NCBI GenBank assembly: GCA_900556295.1
Contig: USOK01000010.1
Span: forward strand, 1-15,761
Source: an uncultured bacterium
GTDB lineage: Bacteria; Cyanobacteriota; Vampirovibrionia; Gastranaerophilales; Gastranaerophilaceae
Length of the DNA: 15,761 nt
Direction of reading: 5' to 3'
The position numbers and the translations under genes were made by a program. Below are positions 1 through 5,876 of the stretch, piece by piece (the stretch's first letter is position 1; the number at the start of each line of letters is the position of its first letter). The notes below the pieces were generated by a model that made no database searches, had not been told where the DNA came from, and saw only the letters and a program-made list of their open reading frames with translations.

Positions 1-233
1 AAACACAAAAAGTAATTGTTAAAGGTGTTAATATTCGTAAAAAACATGTTAAACCTAGAAAACAAGGCGAAGAAGGCGGAATTATATCATCAGAATGTGC
101 TATTCATAGTAGCAAAGTTAATGTAGTTTGCCCAAAATGTAATAAGCCAGTAAGAGTAGGTTATAAAATAGAAGAAAGCGAAAAAGTTCGTGTTTGTAAA
201 AAATGTGGTGAACAATTGGATGCAAAATTATAA
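1..233 (+). CDS. rplX: 50S ribosomal protein L24, C-terminal part (5' end outside window)
   Basis: The reading frame opens before base 1 and ends with TAA at 231-233, leaving 76 residues. It begins TQKVIVKGVNIRKKHVKPR, which is the KVIVEGIN..KKH.KP segment of L24, followed by GGI....AIH.SKV. L24 is an assembly-initiating protein of the large subunit that binds the 5' end of 23S rRNA. The C-terminal part carries CPKC and CKKC pairs, a zinc-ribbon version seen in many bacterial L24 proteins; Escherichia coli L24 lacks it. L24 directly precedes L5 in the standard spc operon, as here, with a 44-nt spacer. Identity is secure; only the N-terminus is missing. Confidence 0.95.
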   Translation, partial: TQKVIVKGVNIRKKHVKPRKQGEEGGIISSECAIHSSKVNVVCPKCNKPVRVGYKIEESEKVRVCKKCGEQLDAKL

Positions 234-237
234 TTCG

Positions 238-246
238 TGTTATAAT
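238..246 (+). promoter_or_regulatory. possible internal extended -10 promoter before rplE
   Basis: TGTTATAAT lies in the 44-nt rplX-rplE spacer and matches an extended -10 (TGn plus TATAAT). The best -35-like match, TTGGAT at 216-221, is 19 bp away and poor. In AT-rich DNA this could be chance, so it is only a candidate internal start. Confidence 0.3.
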
Positions 247-277
247 TAGAGCATCAAAGAATTAAGGAAATACGAAA

Positions 278-838
278 ATGACAACAAAAACAAGAAGTTT
301 AAAAGCAAAATACCAAGAAGAAATAATCCCTGCATTGACAGAGAAATTTGGCTATAAAAACATCAACCAAGTTCCAAAACTTCATAAGATTGTTTTGAAT
401 ATGGGGGTTGGTGAAGCTTCTCACAACTCAAAAATTGCTGAAGCTATCGAAGCTCAATTGACTAAAATTGCAGGTCAAAAATGCGTAGTTACAAAAGCTA
501 AAAAATCTATCGCATCTTATAAGTTAAGAGAAGGAATGCCTGTTGGAGCTATGGTTACATTACGTGGCGAAAGAATGTATGACTTCTTACAAAAACTTAT
601 TTGTGTAGTTCTTCCTCGTATTCGTGACTTCAGAGGTATTTCACCTAAGAGTTTCGATGGTCGTGGTAACTATACATTAGGCTTGAAAGAACAAGCTTTG
701 TTCCCTGAAATCACTTATGAAGAAGTTGATTTGGTAAAAGGTATGAACGTATCAGTAATTACAACAGCTGAAACAGATGAAGAAGCTAGAGAATTATTGA
801 AATTGTTAGGAATGCCTTTTAAAGGAATGAACAAATAG
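278..838 (+). CDS. rplE: 50S ribosomal protein L5
   Basis: The 186-residue product has the L5 hallmarks KIVLNMGVGEA near residue 40, KKSIASYKLREGMPVGAMVTLRG and RDFRGISPKSFDGRGNYTLGLKEQ. L5 belongs to the large-subunit central protuberance, binds 5S rRNA and contacts the P-site tRNA and S13. Its length matches the family (about 180). The ATG at 278 has an AAGGAAA Shine-Dalgarno seven bases upstream. The order L24-L5-S14 is the standard spc order. The gene ends in TAG, and a hairpin repeat starts at once after the stop; the 140-nt gap to rpsN is long for this operon. Confidence 0.98.
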   Translation: MTTKTRSLKAKYQEEIIPALTEKFGYKNINQVPKLHKIVLNMGVGEASHNSKIAEAIEAQLTKIAGQKCVVTKAKKSIASYKLREGMPVGAMVTLRGERMYDFLQKLICVVLPRIRDFRGISPKSFDGRGNYTLGLKEQALFPEITYEEVDLVKGMNVSVITTAETDEEARELLKLLGMPFKGMNK

Positions 839-933
839 GGAGCGTAGCCGCTCCACCCACCACTCAGGATTTGTATAAGTTTACAAGGCTTGAGTACATA
901 AAAGAGCGTAGCTGTTCCACCCGTTTGCTCGGG
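838..933 (+). repeat. stop-codon-linked hairpin repeat, two units 64 nt apart, after rplE
   Basis: Unit 1 starts at the TAG stop of rplE. GGAGCG (839-844) pairs with CGCTCC (849-854) around TAGC, followed by CACCCACC and TCAGG. Unit 2 begins exactly 64 nt later: GAGCG (904-908), loop TAGC, TGTTC (913-917). Its stem holds only as RNA of this strand, because two pairs are G.U. CACCC and a second small hairpin, CCCG/CGGG (920-933), follow. Related units occur after rpsH and adhE. Function is unknown; a 3'-end RNA structure or a small mobile repeat are possible. Confidence 0.75.
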
Positions 934-978
934 AAATCGTTAGTTAATAAAAAACAAACAACATAAAAGGAGAAATTC

Positions 979-1185
979 ATGGCTAAAAAAGCGATGATAA
1001 ACAAAGAACTAAGACGCGAAAAACTTGTTGCAGCAGGAAAATATCCAGCAGTAAGACTTCATAACAGATGCAGCATTTGTGGCAGACCTCACGGTTACCA
1101 CAGAGATTTCGGTCTTTGCAGAATTTGTTTAAGAAAAATGGCTCACCAAGGTTTGTTACCTGGTGTTACAAAAGCAAGCTGGTAA
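979..1185 (+). CDS. rpsN: 30S ribosomal protein S14, short zinc-binding (type Z)
   Basis: The 68-residue product is the short S14 form. It has a zinc finger of CSIC near residues 31-34 and CRIC near 47-50, and ends in the typical LPGVTKASW. S14 binds 16S rRNA in the head of the small subunit and is a late assembly protein. Canonical type Z S14 is 61 residues, so there are a few extra residues before the finger; the long form (about 100 aa) has no zinc site. ATG at 979 follows AAAGGAG. It occupies the normal position after L5, but is followed by a terminator and a 463-nt gap instead of rpsH. Confidence 0.97.
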   Translation: MAKKAMINKELRREKLVAAGKYPAVRLHNRCSICGRPHGYHRDFGLCRICLRKMAHQGLLPGVTKASW

Positions 1186-1300
1186 TGCCGAAGGCGTGTT
1201 TTCCCATCAGGCAAACGTTTGTTATGGGAGTATGCTTTGCGTATAGCAGTGAGTATAATTGCTAGGCAAGTTTAGGCGAGCTGTAACAATTATATGATAA
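1186..1300 (+). repeat. structured 3' region of rpsN; likely diverged copy of the hairpin repeat
   Basis: From just after the rpsN stop this stretch holds GCC-GAA-GGC, then CCCAT (1204-1208) pairing with ATGGG (1223-1227) around the palindrome CAAACGTTTG, and a long-range pair of TATAATTG with CAATTATA. CCCATCAGG, then TATG.CTT.GC and GTGAGTAT, occur in the same order and near-identical spacing (37 versus 39 nt) as in the repeat after rpsH. I infer a distant copy that has lost the first hairpin sequence. No coding potential is credible here. Confidence 0.5.
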
Positions 1301-1319
1301 ATCTAAATATATAAATAAC

Positions 1320-1347
1320 CAAAAGACCGAGGGATGCGGTCTTTTTT
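1320..1347 (+). terminator. Rho-independent terminator after rpsN
   Basis: AAAGACCG pairs with CGGTCTTT around a seven-base loop (agggatg), and the run continues into Ts. It should end transcripts from rplX-rplE-rpsN before the unknown gene that interrupts the ribosomal operon. Confidence 0.85.
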
Positions 1348-1382
1348 GGTGTTTATAAAATATTATAGATTGGTACTGATAA

Positions 1383-1480
1383 GTATTTATTATATGTAAC
1401 TAATAAATATCCAAAAACAAAATAAGTTCTTAAAATATTTGTTAAAAGATATTACAAAAGATCTAAAAATAATTATTTTT
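1383..1480 (+). other. AT-rich inverted repeats between rpsN terminator and next promoter
   Basis: TATTTATTA (1384-1392) and TAATAAATA (1401-1409) form a nine-base inverted repeat with an eight-base loop. AAAAATAATTATTTTT (1465-1480) is a perfect 16-base palindrome. Both could be protein-binding sites or chance in very AT-rich DNA. No gene is visible in the 1348-1508 stretch. Confidence 0.4.
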
Positions 1481-1508
1481 CGAATAGATTTATTAAGTTT
1501 TGTAAAAA

Positions 1509-1538
1509 TTGTAAAATTGGCTGAAATCCTGTTATAAT
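1509..1538 (+). promoter_or_regulatory. promoter of the 376-codon gene
   Basis: A perfect TATAAT (1533-1538) lies 18 bp from TTGTAA (1509-1514). Transcription would start near 1545, inside the ATATG repeat tract, leaving a leader of about 100 nt before the start codon at 1649. Confidence 0.6.
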
Positions 1539-1543
1539 CCCCT

Positions 1544-1568
1544 ATATGATATGATATGATATGATATG
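1544..1568 (+). repeat. pentanucleotide tandem repeat (ATATG)x5
   Basis: Five exact copies of ATATG run from 1544 to 1568, five bases downstream of a perfect -10 box, so they cover the predicted transcription start and first transcribed bases. Such tracts can change copy number by slipped-strand mispairing. Confidence 0.95.
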
Positions 1569-1648
1569 AGGGGAAATGTGTCTATTTTGAAAAAATAAAC
1601 CGGCGCTTGTTTTTATATAAATAAGAGAGTTAATGCAAGGAGAGCGCA

Positions 1649-2779
1649 ATGGTTCAAATTAATATTGGTACAGGTCAAGGTATTACACAAGCGATTAGAG
1701 AAAAAATTGGTGCTACCAATATTAAAAACTCTGATTTGGGTACTTGGCAAAAAGTTGTTGCCGAGGTGAATAATGCTCAAGCTAAGGACAAGAGTATATT
1801 TAAGTCTGGTGAAAATAATACTACAGATACGACCAAATTGGATGACAGTAGTACTTATCATTCAAATTTCGTTGTTGATGAAGGGAATATCGAAATTGAT
1901 GACGGGGTTTGGAGTAGAATAAAGGCGCTTTTGACAGGAAAAACAGAGACAAGTGTGCCTGCAAAAGAAACTAATCCTTCGAATGCTCCTACACAGCCGG
2001 GAAACAAAAACGAGACATCGAACGGACAAACTTTAGTATCAAAAAACAATAATGCAGAAATTTTGAATAAAGAAACATTTCAAACTCCGAAAAAATATTT
2101 ATCAGCCGGAGATTTGGAGCAGTGCAAACAAATGCTACATTTAGAAGAATTGCCGGATGGAGTTTCTATTGCTAAAGAAAATGGTCAATTTTTGTATTTT
2201 AAAGAAGGAAAACAAATATCTTTCCAAGAAGTAAAAAATCTGGCACAAAAAGCGCCTGCTCAGGAGGCAATAGTTGAACCGAAAATTTCAGAAAACTCAG
2301 AAGCCAAGAAACCAGTAGAAAACCAAAAAAATGAGGCAAAAACTGTTGAAAATAACAAAGGTGATAGCCCTCTATATGATTATACTGATACTGCTGTTAT
2401 GTCTGCTCTATATAATACGCCTGCCAATAAAGCATTATTAGGAGAGTATGTACAATATCTAGTATCTCCTGATAATCCTGAAGCTTATTCTGAATGCGGG
2501 TATAATAAGGAACACATTGCTGGGGCTTTGAATGATATAGTTTTGTTAAAACCATCTCATGCAATTGTTTTGAATAATAATATTCGAATTGTGAAAAACA
2601 ATGATAACTCAATAACAGTAATAGATAGCAACAAAGATGTAAATTCTAATATTACATATAATGCGGATGGCACATATCGTTCTGGAAATGTTGAAGAGGA
2701 TGGGGATTTTAATACTATTTCAAAATATGTTGACAGATATTTATTTTCGGAAATGGAAGATGGATTTACATTTGAATAA
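1649..2779 (+). CDS. unrecognised 376-aa protein inserted in the spc operon
   Basis: I do not recognise a family. A good SD (AAGGAGAG) stands before ATG 1649. There is no signal peptide or membrane segment. Residues 1-55 (INIGTGQGITQAIREKIG, then TWQKVVAEVNN and IFKSGENN) vaguely follow the G..I..I...G..W..I...N....I..G spacing of LysM modules; this is a weak inference. Residues 100-140 and 200-240 are low-complexity Asn/Pro/Glu/Lys linkers. A compact middle part (about 152-200) has GVSIAKENGQFLYFKEGKQ. The C-terminal 130 residues look folded (ALLGEYVQYLVSP, HAIVLNNNIRIVKNNDNSITVIDSN). The architecture is three small modules on flexible linkers. It has its own promoter and lies between a terminator and the rpsH promoter, so it is physically inside but transcriptionally separate from the ribosomal operon. 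Confidence 0.85.
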   Translation: MVQINIGTGQGITQAIREKIGATNIKNSDLGTWQKVVAEVNNAQAKDKSIFKSGENNTTDTTKLDDSSTYHSNFVVDEGNIEIDDGVWSRIKALLTGKTETSVPAKETNPSNAPTQPGNKNETSNGQTLVSKNNNAEILNKETFQTPKKYLSAGDLEQCKQMLHLEELPDGVSIAKENGQFLYFKEGKQISFQEVKNLAQKAPAQEAIVEPKISENSEAKKPVENQKNEAKTVENNKGDSPLYDYTDTAVMSALYNTPANKALLGEYVQYLVSPDNPEAYSECGYNKEHIAGALNDIVLLKPSHAIVLNNNIRIVKNNDNSITVIDSNKDVNSNITYNADGTYRSGNVEEDGDFNTISKYVDRYLFSEMEDGFTFE

Positions 2780-2831
2780 GTTTAATTTTTATAAACCCAT
2801 ATTAAATTGTTAATTTTTCGTAATTTCTATC

Positions 2832-2860
2832 TTGCAAATGAGTTGGTTTTATGCTAAAAT
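2832..2860 (+). promoter_or_regulatory. strong extended -10 promoter upstream of rpsH
   Basis: TTGCAA (2832-2837), a 17-bp spacer, TGC and TAAAAT (2855-2860) make a near-consensus extended -10 promoter. Start would be near 2867, giving a leader of about 115 nt before rpsH. It restarts transcription of the second half of the operon after the interruption. Confidence 0.75.
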
Positions 2861-2866
2861 CACTTT

Positions 2867-2981
2867 GTCAGACTATCGAAAGACGTTCCCTGATGTGGAG
2901 CAAAAATTAATTCGACAAGTGACGAGTAGAATGGATACTGCTGAATAGTCAGTAAGTCCGCAAGAGTAAAGGAATAAAATT
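2867..2981 (+). promoter_or_regulatory. structured 5' leader of the rpsH-rplF-rplR transcript
   Basis: GACTAT (2871-2876) can pair with ATAGTC (2945-2950), enclosing GTTCC (2885-2889)/GGAGC (2897-2901) with a seven-base loop and a weaker TTCG/CGAG hairpin (2911-2926). The SD AAAGGA is at 2968-2973. Ribosomal-protein leaders often bind one encoded protein as feedback (S8 does this for spc in E. coli). I infer a possible autoregulatory leader but cannot match the known S8 site. Confidence 0.4.
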
Positions 2982-3380
2982 ATGTCAATGACAGATCCTA
3001 TAGCAGATATGCTAACTAGAATCAGAAACGCTATGACGGCTTCTCACGCTAACGTAACTATGCCGGCTTCTAAATTGAAAGAACAATTAGCTAAGTTGTT
3101 AAAAGAAGAAGGTTATATTTCTGATTACATCGTAAAAGCTGAAGGTAAATTCAATGTTCTTGAAATTACATTGAAATACGACGCTAAAAATAAGCCTGTT
3201 ATTACTAAATTAGAAAGAATTTCTAAACCAGGTTTGAGAAACTACAGCAAAGCTAAAGACCTTCCAAAAGTTTTGGGTGGTATGGGTATCGCTGTTGTTT
3301 CTACAAGCAAAGGTCTTTTAACAGACAGAAAAGCTCGTAAAGAAAACATCGGTGGCGAAGTTCTTTGCTACGTATACTAG
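2982..3380 (+). CDS. rpsH: 30S ribosomal protein S8
   Basis: The 132-residue product begins MSMTDPIADMLTRIRNA and contains RISKPGLR near the middle and GGMGIAVVSTSKGLLTDRKAR..NIGGEVLCYVY at the end, all S8 hallmarks. S8 is a primary 16S rRNA-binding protein of the platform and the classic translational repressor of the spc operon. Length is typical (about 130). ATG at 2982 has AAAGGA eight bases upstream. It is the first gene of the restarted transcript, 202 nt after the unknown gene. It ends in TAG, where the hairpin repeat begins. Confidence 0.98.
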   Translation: MSMTDPIADMLTRIRNAMTASHANVTMPASKLKEQLAKLLKEEGYISDYIVKAEGKFNVLEITLKYDAKNKPVITKLERISKPGLRNYSKAKDLPKVLGGMGIAVVSTSKGLLTDRKARKENIGGEVLCYVY

Positions 3381-3450
3381 GAGCGTAGCCGCTCCACCCA
3401 CCCATCAGGTGTTGGGTCTTGGAGAAAGGTCTATGACTTCGCAAAAAGGT
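3380..3450 (+). repeat. stop-codon-linked hairpin repeat after rpsH
   Basis: The G of the rpsH TAG starts the stem GGAGCG (3380-3385), loop TAGC, CGCTCC (3390-3395). CACCCACCCATCAGG follows, with CACC/GGTG able to form a second hairpin, then TTGGAGAAAGG and ATGACTTCGCAAAA. The same blocks in the same order follow the adhE stop, with one single-base indel in the first stem-loop and one in the A-run. The alignment runs about 70 nt. Confidence 0.75.
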
Positions 3451-3600
3451 GAGTATTGTATGAGTTGAAACTATGTTTATATTTGTGCGAAGCACCGATT
3501 TGAACTTTTCACTTCTCACTATTCACTTTTTACAAAATCCAAACATAATTGGTAGAAAAGTTTGGAAAAAGTACATAATATACCAAAAGGAGAAAATAAA
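3451..3600 (+). other. rest of the rpsH-rplF spacer: small hairpins, no gene
   Basis: The spacer holds GTGC-GAA-GCAC near 3485-3495, three imperfect TCACT repeats near 3508-3530, and a seven-base inverted repeat TCCAAAC/GTTTGGA (3538-3566) without a T-run. The rplF SD AAGGAG precedes 3601. The total spacer from the rpsH stop is 220 nt, which is very long for spc genes. Confidence 0.5.
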
Positions 3601-4140
3601 ATGTCACGTATTGGTAAAAAACCTATTGAAATTCCTAACGGAGTTGAAGTAAAAATAGAAGATCACCAAGTTACAGTTAAAGGGCCTAACGGTACTGAAG
3701 TTGTTAGTGTTAGACCTGAAATTGCTGTTAAAGTTGAAGATAATCAAATCGTTCTTTCTAAAGTTGGAACAACTCGTGAAACTGACGCATTGTTCGGTTT
3801 GTTCAGAACTTTGATTGCTAACGCTGTTCATGGTGTAACTCACTTGTTCGAAAAGAAATTGGAAATCCAAGGTGTTGGTTACAGAGCTAGCATGGAAGGT
3901 AAAAACCTTAACCTTGCATTAGGTTATTCTCACCCTGTAATCGTTGAACCGCCAGAAGGAATTACAATTTCTGTTGAAGCTAACACAAAAATTTCTGTAA
4001 AAGGTGCTAACAAACAAACAGTTGGTGACGTTGCAGCTTTTATCAGATCTAAAAGACCTCCTGAAGTTTACAAAGGAAAAGGTGTTAGATACGAAGGCGA
4101 ACACATCAGACGTAAAGCTGGTAAAGCTGGTAAAAAATAA
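3601..4140 (+). CDS. rplF: 50S ribosomal protein L6
   Basis: The 179-residue product starts MSRIGKKPIEIPNGVEV and shows the two L6 half-repeats and the conserved tail RPPEVYKGKGVRYEGEHIRRKAGKAGKK. L6 sits near the sarcin-ricin loop and the GTPase-associated region of the large subunit. The frame stays open upstream to an ATG at 3562, but the ATG at 3601 has the SD AAAAGGAG and matches the family N-terminus, so the 13-residue extension is rejected. Length equals the usual 175-180. Order rpsH-rplF-rplR is the normal spc order. Confidence 0.98.
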   Translation: MSRIGKKPIEIPNGVEVKIEDHQVTVKGPNGTEVVSVRPEIAVKVEDNQIVLSKVGTTRETDALFGLFRTLIANAVHGVTHLFEKKLEIQGVGYRASMEGKNLNLALGYSHPVIVEPPEGITISVEANTKISVKGANKQTVGDVAAFIRSKRPPEVYKGKGVRYEGEHIRRKAGKAGKK

Positions 4141-4242
4141 GATAGTCGCTTAGGTTAATTCTCGCCACTTGTGGTGAGGAATTCAATAGAATTACATGCG
4201 GAGGGTGCAAAGCCCGTTAAAGCAGTAAGAAAGGAAAATTAA
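4141..4242 (+). promoter_or_regulatory. structured rplF-rplR spacer
   Basis: CTCGCCA (4161-4167) pairs with TGGTGAG (4172-4178) over a CTTG tetraloop, with one G.U pair. Downstream, GGG (4203-4205)/CCC (4213-4215) may form a small hairpin just before the rplR SD AAAGGAAA. It is not a terminator (no T-run). It could control rplR translation or be an RNA processing site. Confidence 0.45.
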
Positions 4243-4611
4243 ATGATTAAACAAGAAATTAGAAAACCAAAAGTACAAAAAAGACATAAGTCAATCAGGG
4301 TAAAATTGGCTGGAACAGCTGAATTCCCTAGATTAGCTGTATACAGAAGTACAAAACATATTTACGCTCAATTGATTGATGATGACAATCATGTAACTTT
4401 GGCATCAGCATCTTCAAATGACAAGGAATTAAAAGAAAAATTAGCTCACGGTGGTAACATCGAAGCTGCTAAACTTGTTGGCGAAGAAATTGCTAAAAAA
4501 GCAAAAGTTAAAGGCATTGAATGTGTAGTATTTGACCGTGGAGGTTTCTTATACCATGGTCGTGTTGCAGCATTAGCTGATGCAGCTAGAGAAGCAGGCT
4601 TAATGTTCTAA
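4243..4611 (+). CDS. rplR: 50S ribosomal protein L18
   Basis: The 122-residue product has RHKSIRVKLAGTAEFPRLAVYRSTKHIYAQLIDD, then AAKLVGEEIAKKAKVKGI and VVFDRGGFLYHGRVAALADAAREAGLMF, which is L18. L18 binds 5S rRNA with L5 in the central protuberance. Length is typical. SD AAAGGAAA precedes ATG 4243. Normally rpsE, rpmD, rplO and secY follow; here the transcript ends at a strong terminator and a J-domain gene comes next, so the spc operon is split. A perfect eight-base hairpin, ATGTTTGT/ACAAACAT (4611-4630), starts at the last base of the stop codon. Confidence 0.98.
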   Translation: MIKQEIRKPKVQKRHKSIRVKLAGTAEFPRLAVYRSTKHIYAQLIDDDNHVTLASASSNDKELKEKLAHGGNIEAAKLVGEEIAKKAKVKGIECVVFDRGGFLYHGRVAALADAAREAGLMF

Positions 4612-4640
4612 TGTTTGTTTACACAAACATCAAAAACTTT

Positions 4641-4672
4641 AAAGAACCGTCAGAAATGACGGTTCTTTTTGT
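4641..4672 (+). terminator. Rho-independent terminator after rplR
   Basis: AAAGAACCGTCA pairs perfectly with TGACGGTTCTTT (12 bp) over a GAAA tetraloop, followed by Ts. It ends the rpsH-rplF-rplR transcript. The 31 nt from 4642 to 4672 match the adhE terminator at 30 positions. Confidence 0.95.
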
Positions 4673-4758
4673 TAATACAGTCAATTCATTAAAAAATAAT
4701 TAATAAAATCGGAGTTTGGTGTTTTTTATATTATTATATGATTAGGAGATAATATAAT

Positions 4759-5808
4759 ATGGAATACAAAGATTATTATGAAACGTTGGGTGTAAAACGA
4801 GATGCTACTGATGCGGAGATAAAATCTGCATACAGAAAACTTGCCCGTAAATATCATCCTGATGTAAATAAAACAAAGGAAGCAGAAAGCAAATTTAAAG
4901 ACATAAATGAAGCTTATGAGGTTCTTGGCGACAAACAAAAACGTCAAAGATATGACAGTTTAGGAGCAAATTGGCAAGGCGGACAAAGCTATACCCCACC
5001 TCCTGGATTTGAACAGTTCGGTTTTGGTGGCGGTCAAGGCGGTTATCAAAGTTTTAACTTCAACGGTCAAGATATGGGTGGCTTTTCAGACTTCTTTAGC
5101 TCATTGTTTGGTGATATGATGGGTGGAGGATCAAGAGGTGCTCAAGGTATGAACTTTGGCGGTTTTGATTTTGGCGGAGCACAAAGCTCTGGACAAAGAA
5201 CTTCTTCAAGACGACGTGCAGCTCAAGAACCGAAAGCTGAAAATCTTGATGTGACAATGAATCTGAATATTACAATAAAAGATTTGTTTGATAAAAAGCC
5301 AATTAATGTCAAATTCAATAATATTGAACGTTGTACAAAATGCTCTGGCAATGGCGGTTATTGTTCCGAATGCGGAGGTACGGGGTTTAAATCTGAACCG
5401 AAATCGATTAAGGTTAAATTGCCGACAGATGTAACAGAGGGACAAAAACTTCGTGTAAAAGGCGAAGGAAAGGTTGATGCTTACGGCCGAAAAGGAGATC
5501 TCTACCTCGTTATTAATATAAAAGATAAAGAATATGAGGTTAATGGATCAGATTTGACTAAAGAAGTTGAGATTACTCCTTCGGAAGCTGTTCTTGGCTG
5601 TAAAAAAGAAATTGAAACTTTGCATGGAAAAATTGGAATAAAAATTCCCCCTAAAACATCTTCTGGACAAGCTTTGCGATTGAAAGACTTAGGTTTGCCG
5701 AAAAAAGGAGGAGGCTATGGAAACCTTAATGCTAAGGTAAAAATAGTTATTCCAAGAAATATTACTGATAAACAAATTGAGTTGTACAAAAAAATTGCAG
5801 AGTTATAA
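4759..5808 (+). CDS. J-domain co-chaperone (DnaJ/CbpA-like) with half zinc finger
   Basis: Residues 1-68 are a J domain with HPD at 33-35, which stimulates the ATPase of DnaK. A Gly/Phe-rich linker (about 80-145) follows, then the substrate-binding C-terminal domains. Canonical DnaJ has four CxxCxGxG repeats forming two zinc centres. Here there are only two, CTKCSGNG (C192, C195) and CSECGGTG (C202, C205), separated by two residues, so one zinc centre at most. The protein lies between type I DnaJ and zinc-free CbpA, so no gene symbol is given. Length 349 is shorter than DnaJ (about 375). SD AGGAG stands ten bases before ATG 4759. It is monocistronic, after the rplR terminator; no heat-shock operator (CIRCE) is seen upstream. 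Confidence 0.92.
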   Translation: MEYKDYYETLGVKRDATDAEIKSAYRKLARKYHPDVNKTKEAESKFKDINEAYEVLGDKQKRQRYDSLGANWQGGQSYTPPPGFEQFGFGGGQGGYQSFNFNGQDMGGFSDFFSSLFGDMMGGGSRGAQGMNFGGFDFGGAQSSGQRTSSRRRAAQEPKAENLDVTMNLNITIKDLFDKKPINVKFNNIERCTKCSGNGGYCSECGGTGFKSEPKSIKVKLPTDVTEGQKLRVKGEGKVDAYGRKGDLYLVINIKDKEYEVNGSDLTKEVEITPSEAVLGCKKEIETLHGKIGIKIPPKTSSGQALRLKDLGLPKKGGGYGNLNAKVKIVIPRNITDKQIELYKKIAEL

Positions 5809-5822
5809 AACTAAATAAATCA

Positions 5823-5873
5823 TTGACAATATCCCCCTTTATGTAGGAAAATGAAGCCTATAAGGGGGATATT
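5823..5873 (+). promoter_or_regulatory. inverted repeat with consensus -35 before gcvT
   Basis: AATATCCCCCTT (5828-5839) is complementary to AAGGGGGATATT (5862-5873), with an inner TAGG/CCTA. TTGACA (5823-5828) overlaps the left arm's first base, but only poor -10 matches follow (TAGGAA 5844, GAAAAT 5847). The gcvT SD AAGGGGG is inside the right arm. It may be a repressor operator, an SD-hiding hairpin in longer transcripts, or a weak terminator for the J-domain gene. No glycine riboswitch fits in the 68-nt gap. Confidence 0.65.
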
Positions 5874-5876
5874 TTA

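Noticed and set aside
1068..1265. Overlapping 65-codon frame in rpsN and beyond
   Set aside because: It lies in another frame of a certain ribosomal gene, has no SD and runs into the structured region.
1544..1568. CRISPR-like array
   Set aside because: It is a plain five-base tandem repeat without spacers; no cas gene is present in the window.
3431..3466. Mini-ORF in the hairpin repeat (GGAGAAAGG then ATGACT)
   Set aside because: It reads 11 codons after rpsH but only three in the adhE copy, so the reading frame is not conserved although the bases are.
3562..3600. N-terminal extension of L6 starting at 3562
   Set aside because: The family N-terminus MSRIGKKP and the SD AAAAGGAG both point to 3601.
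4716..4742. Promoter TTGGTG...TATGAT before the J-domain gene
   Set aside because: A 15-bp spacer and a start that would exclude the SD from the transcript make it implausible; the true promoter is not clear.
5809..5876. Glycine riboswitch before gcvT
   Set aside because: The gap is only 68 nt and is filled by one simple inverted repeat; the tandem aptamer would need well over 100 nt.
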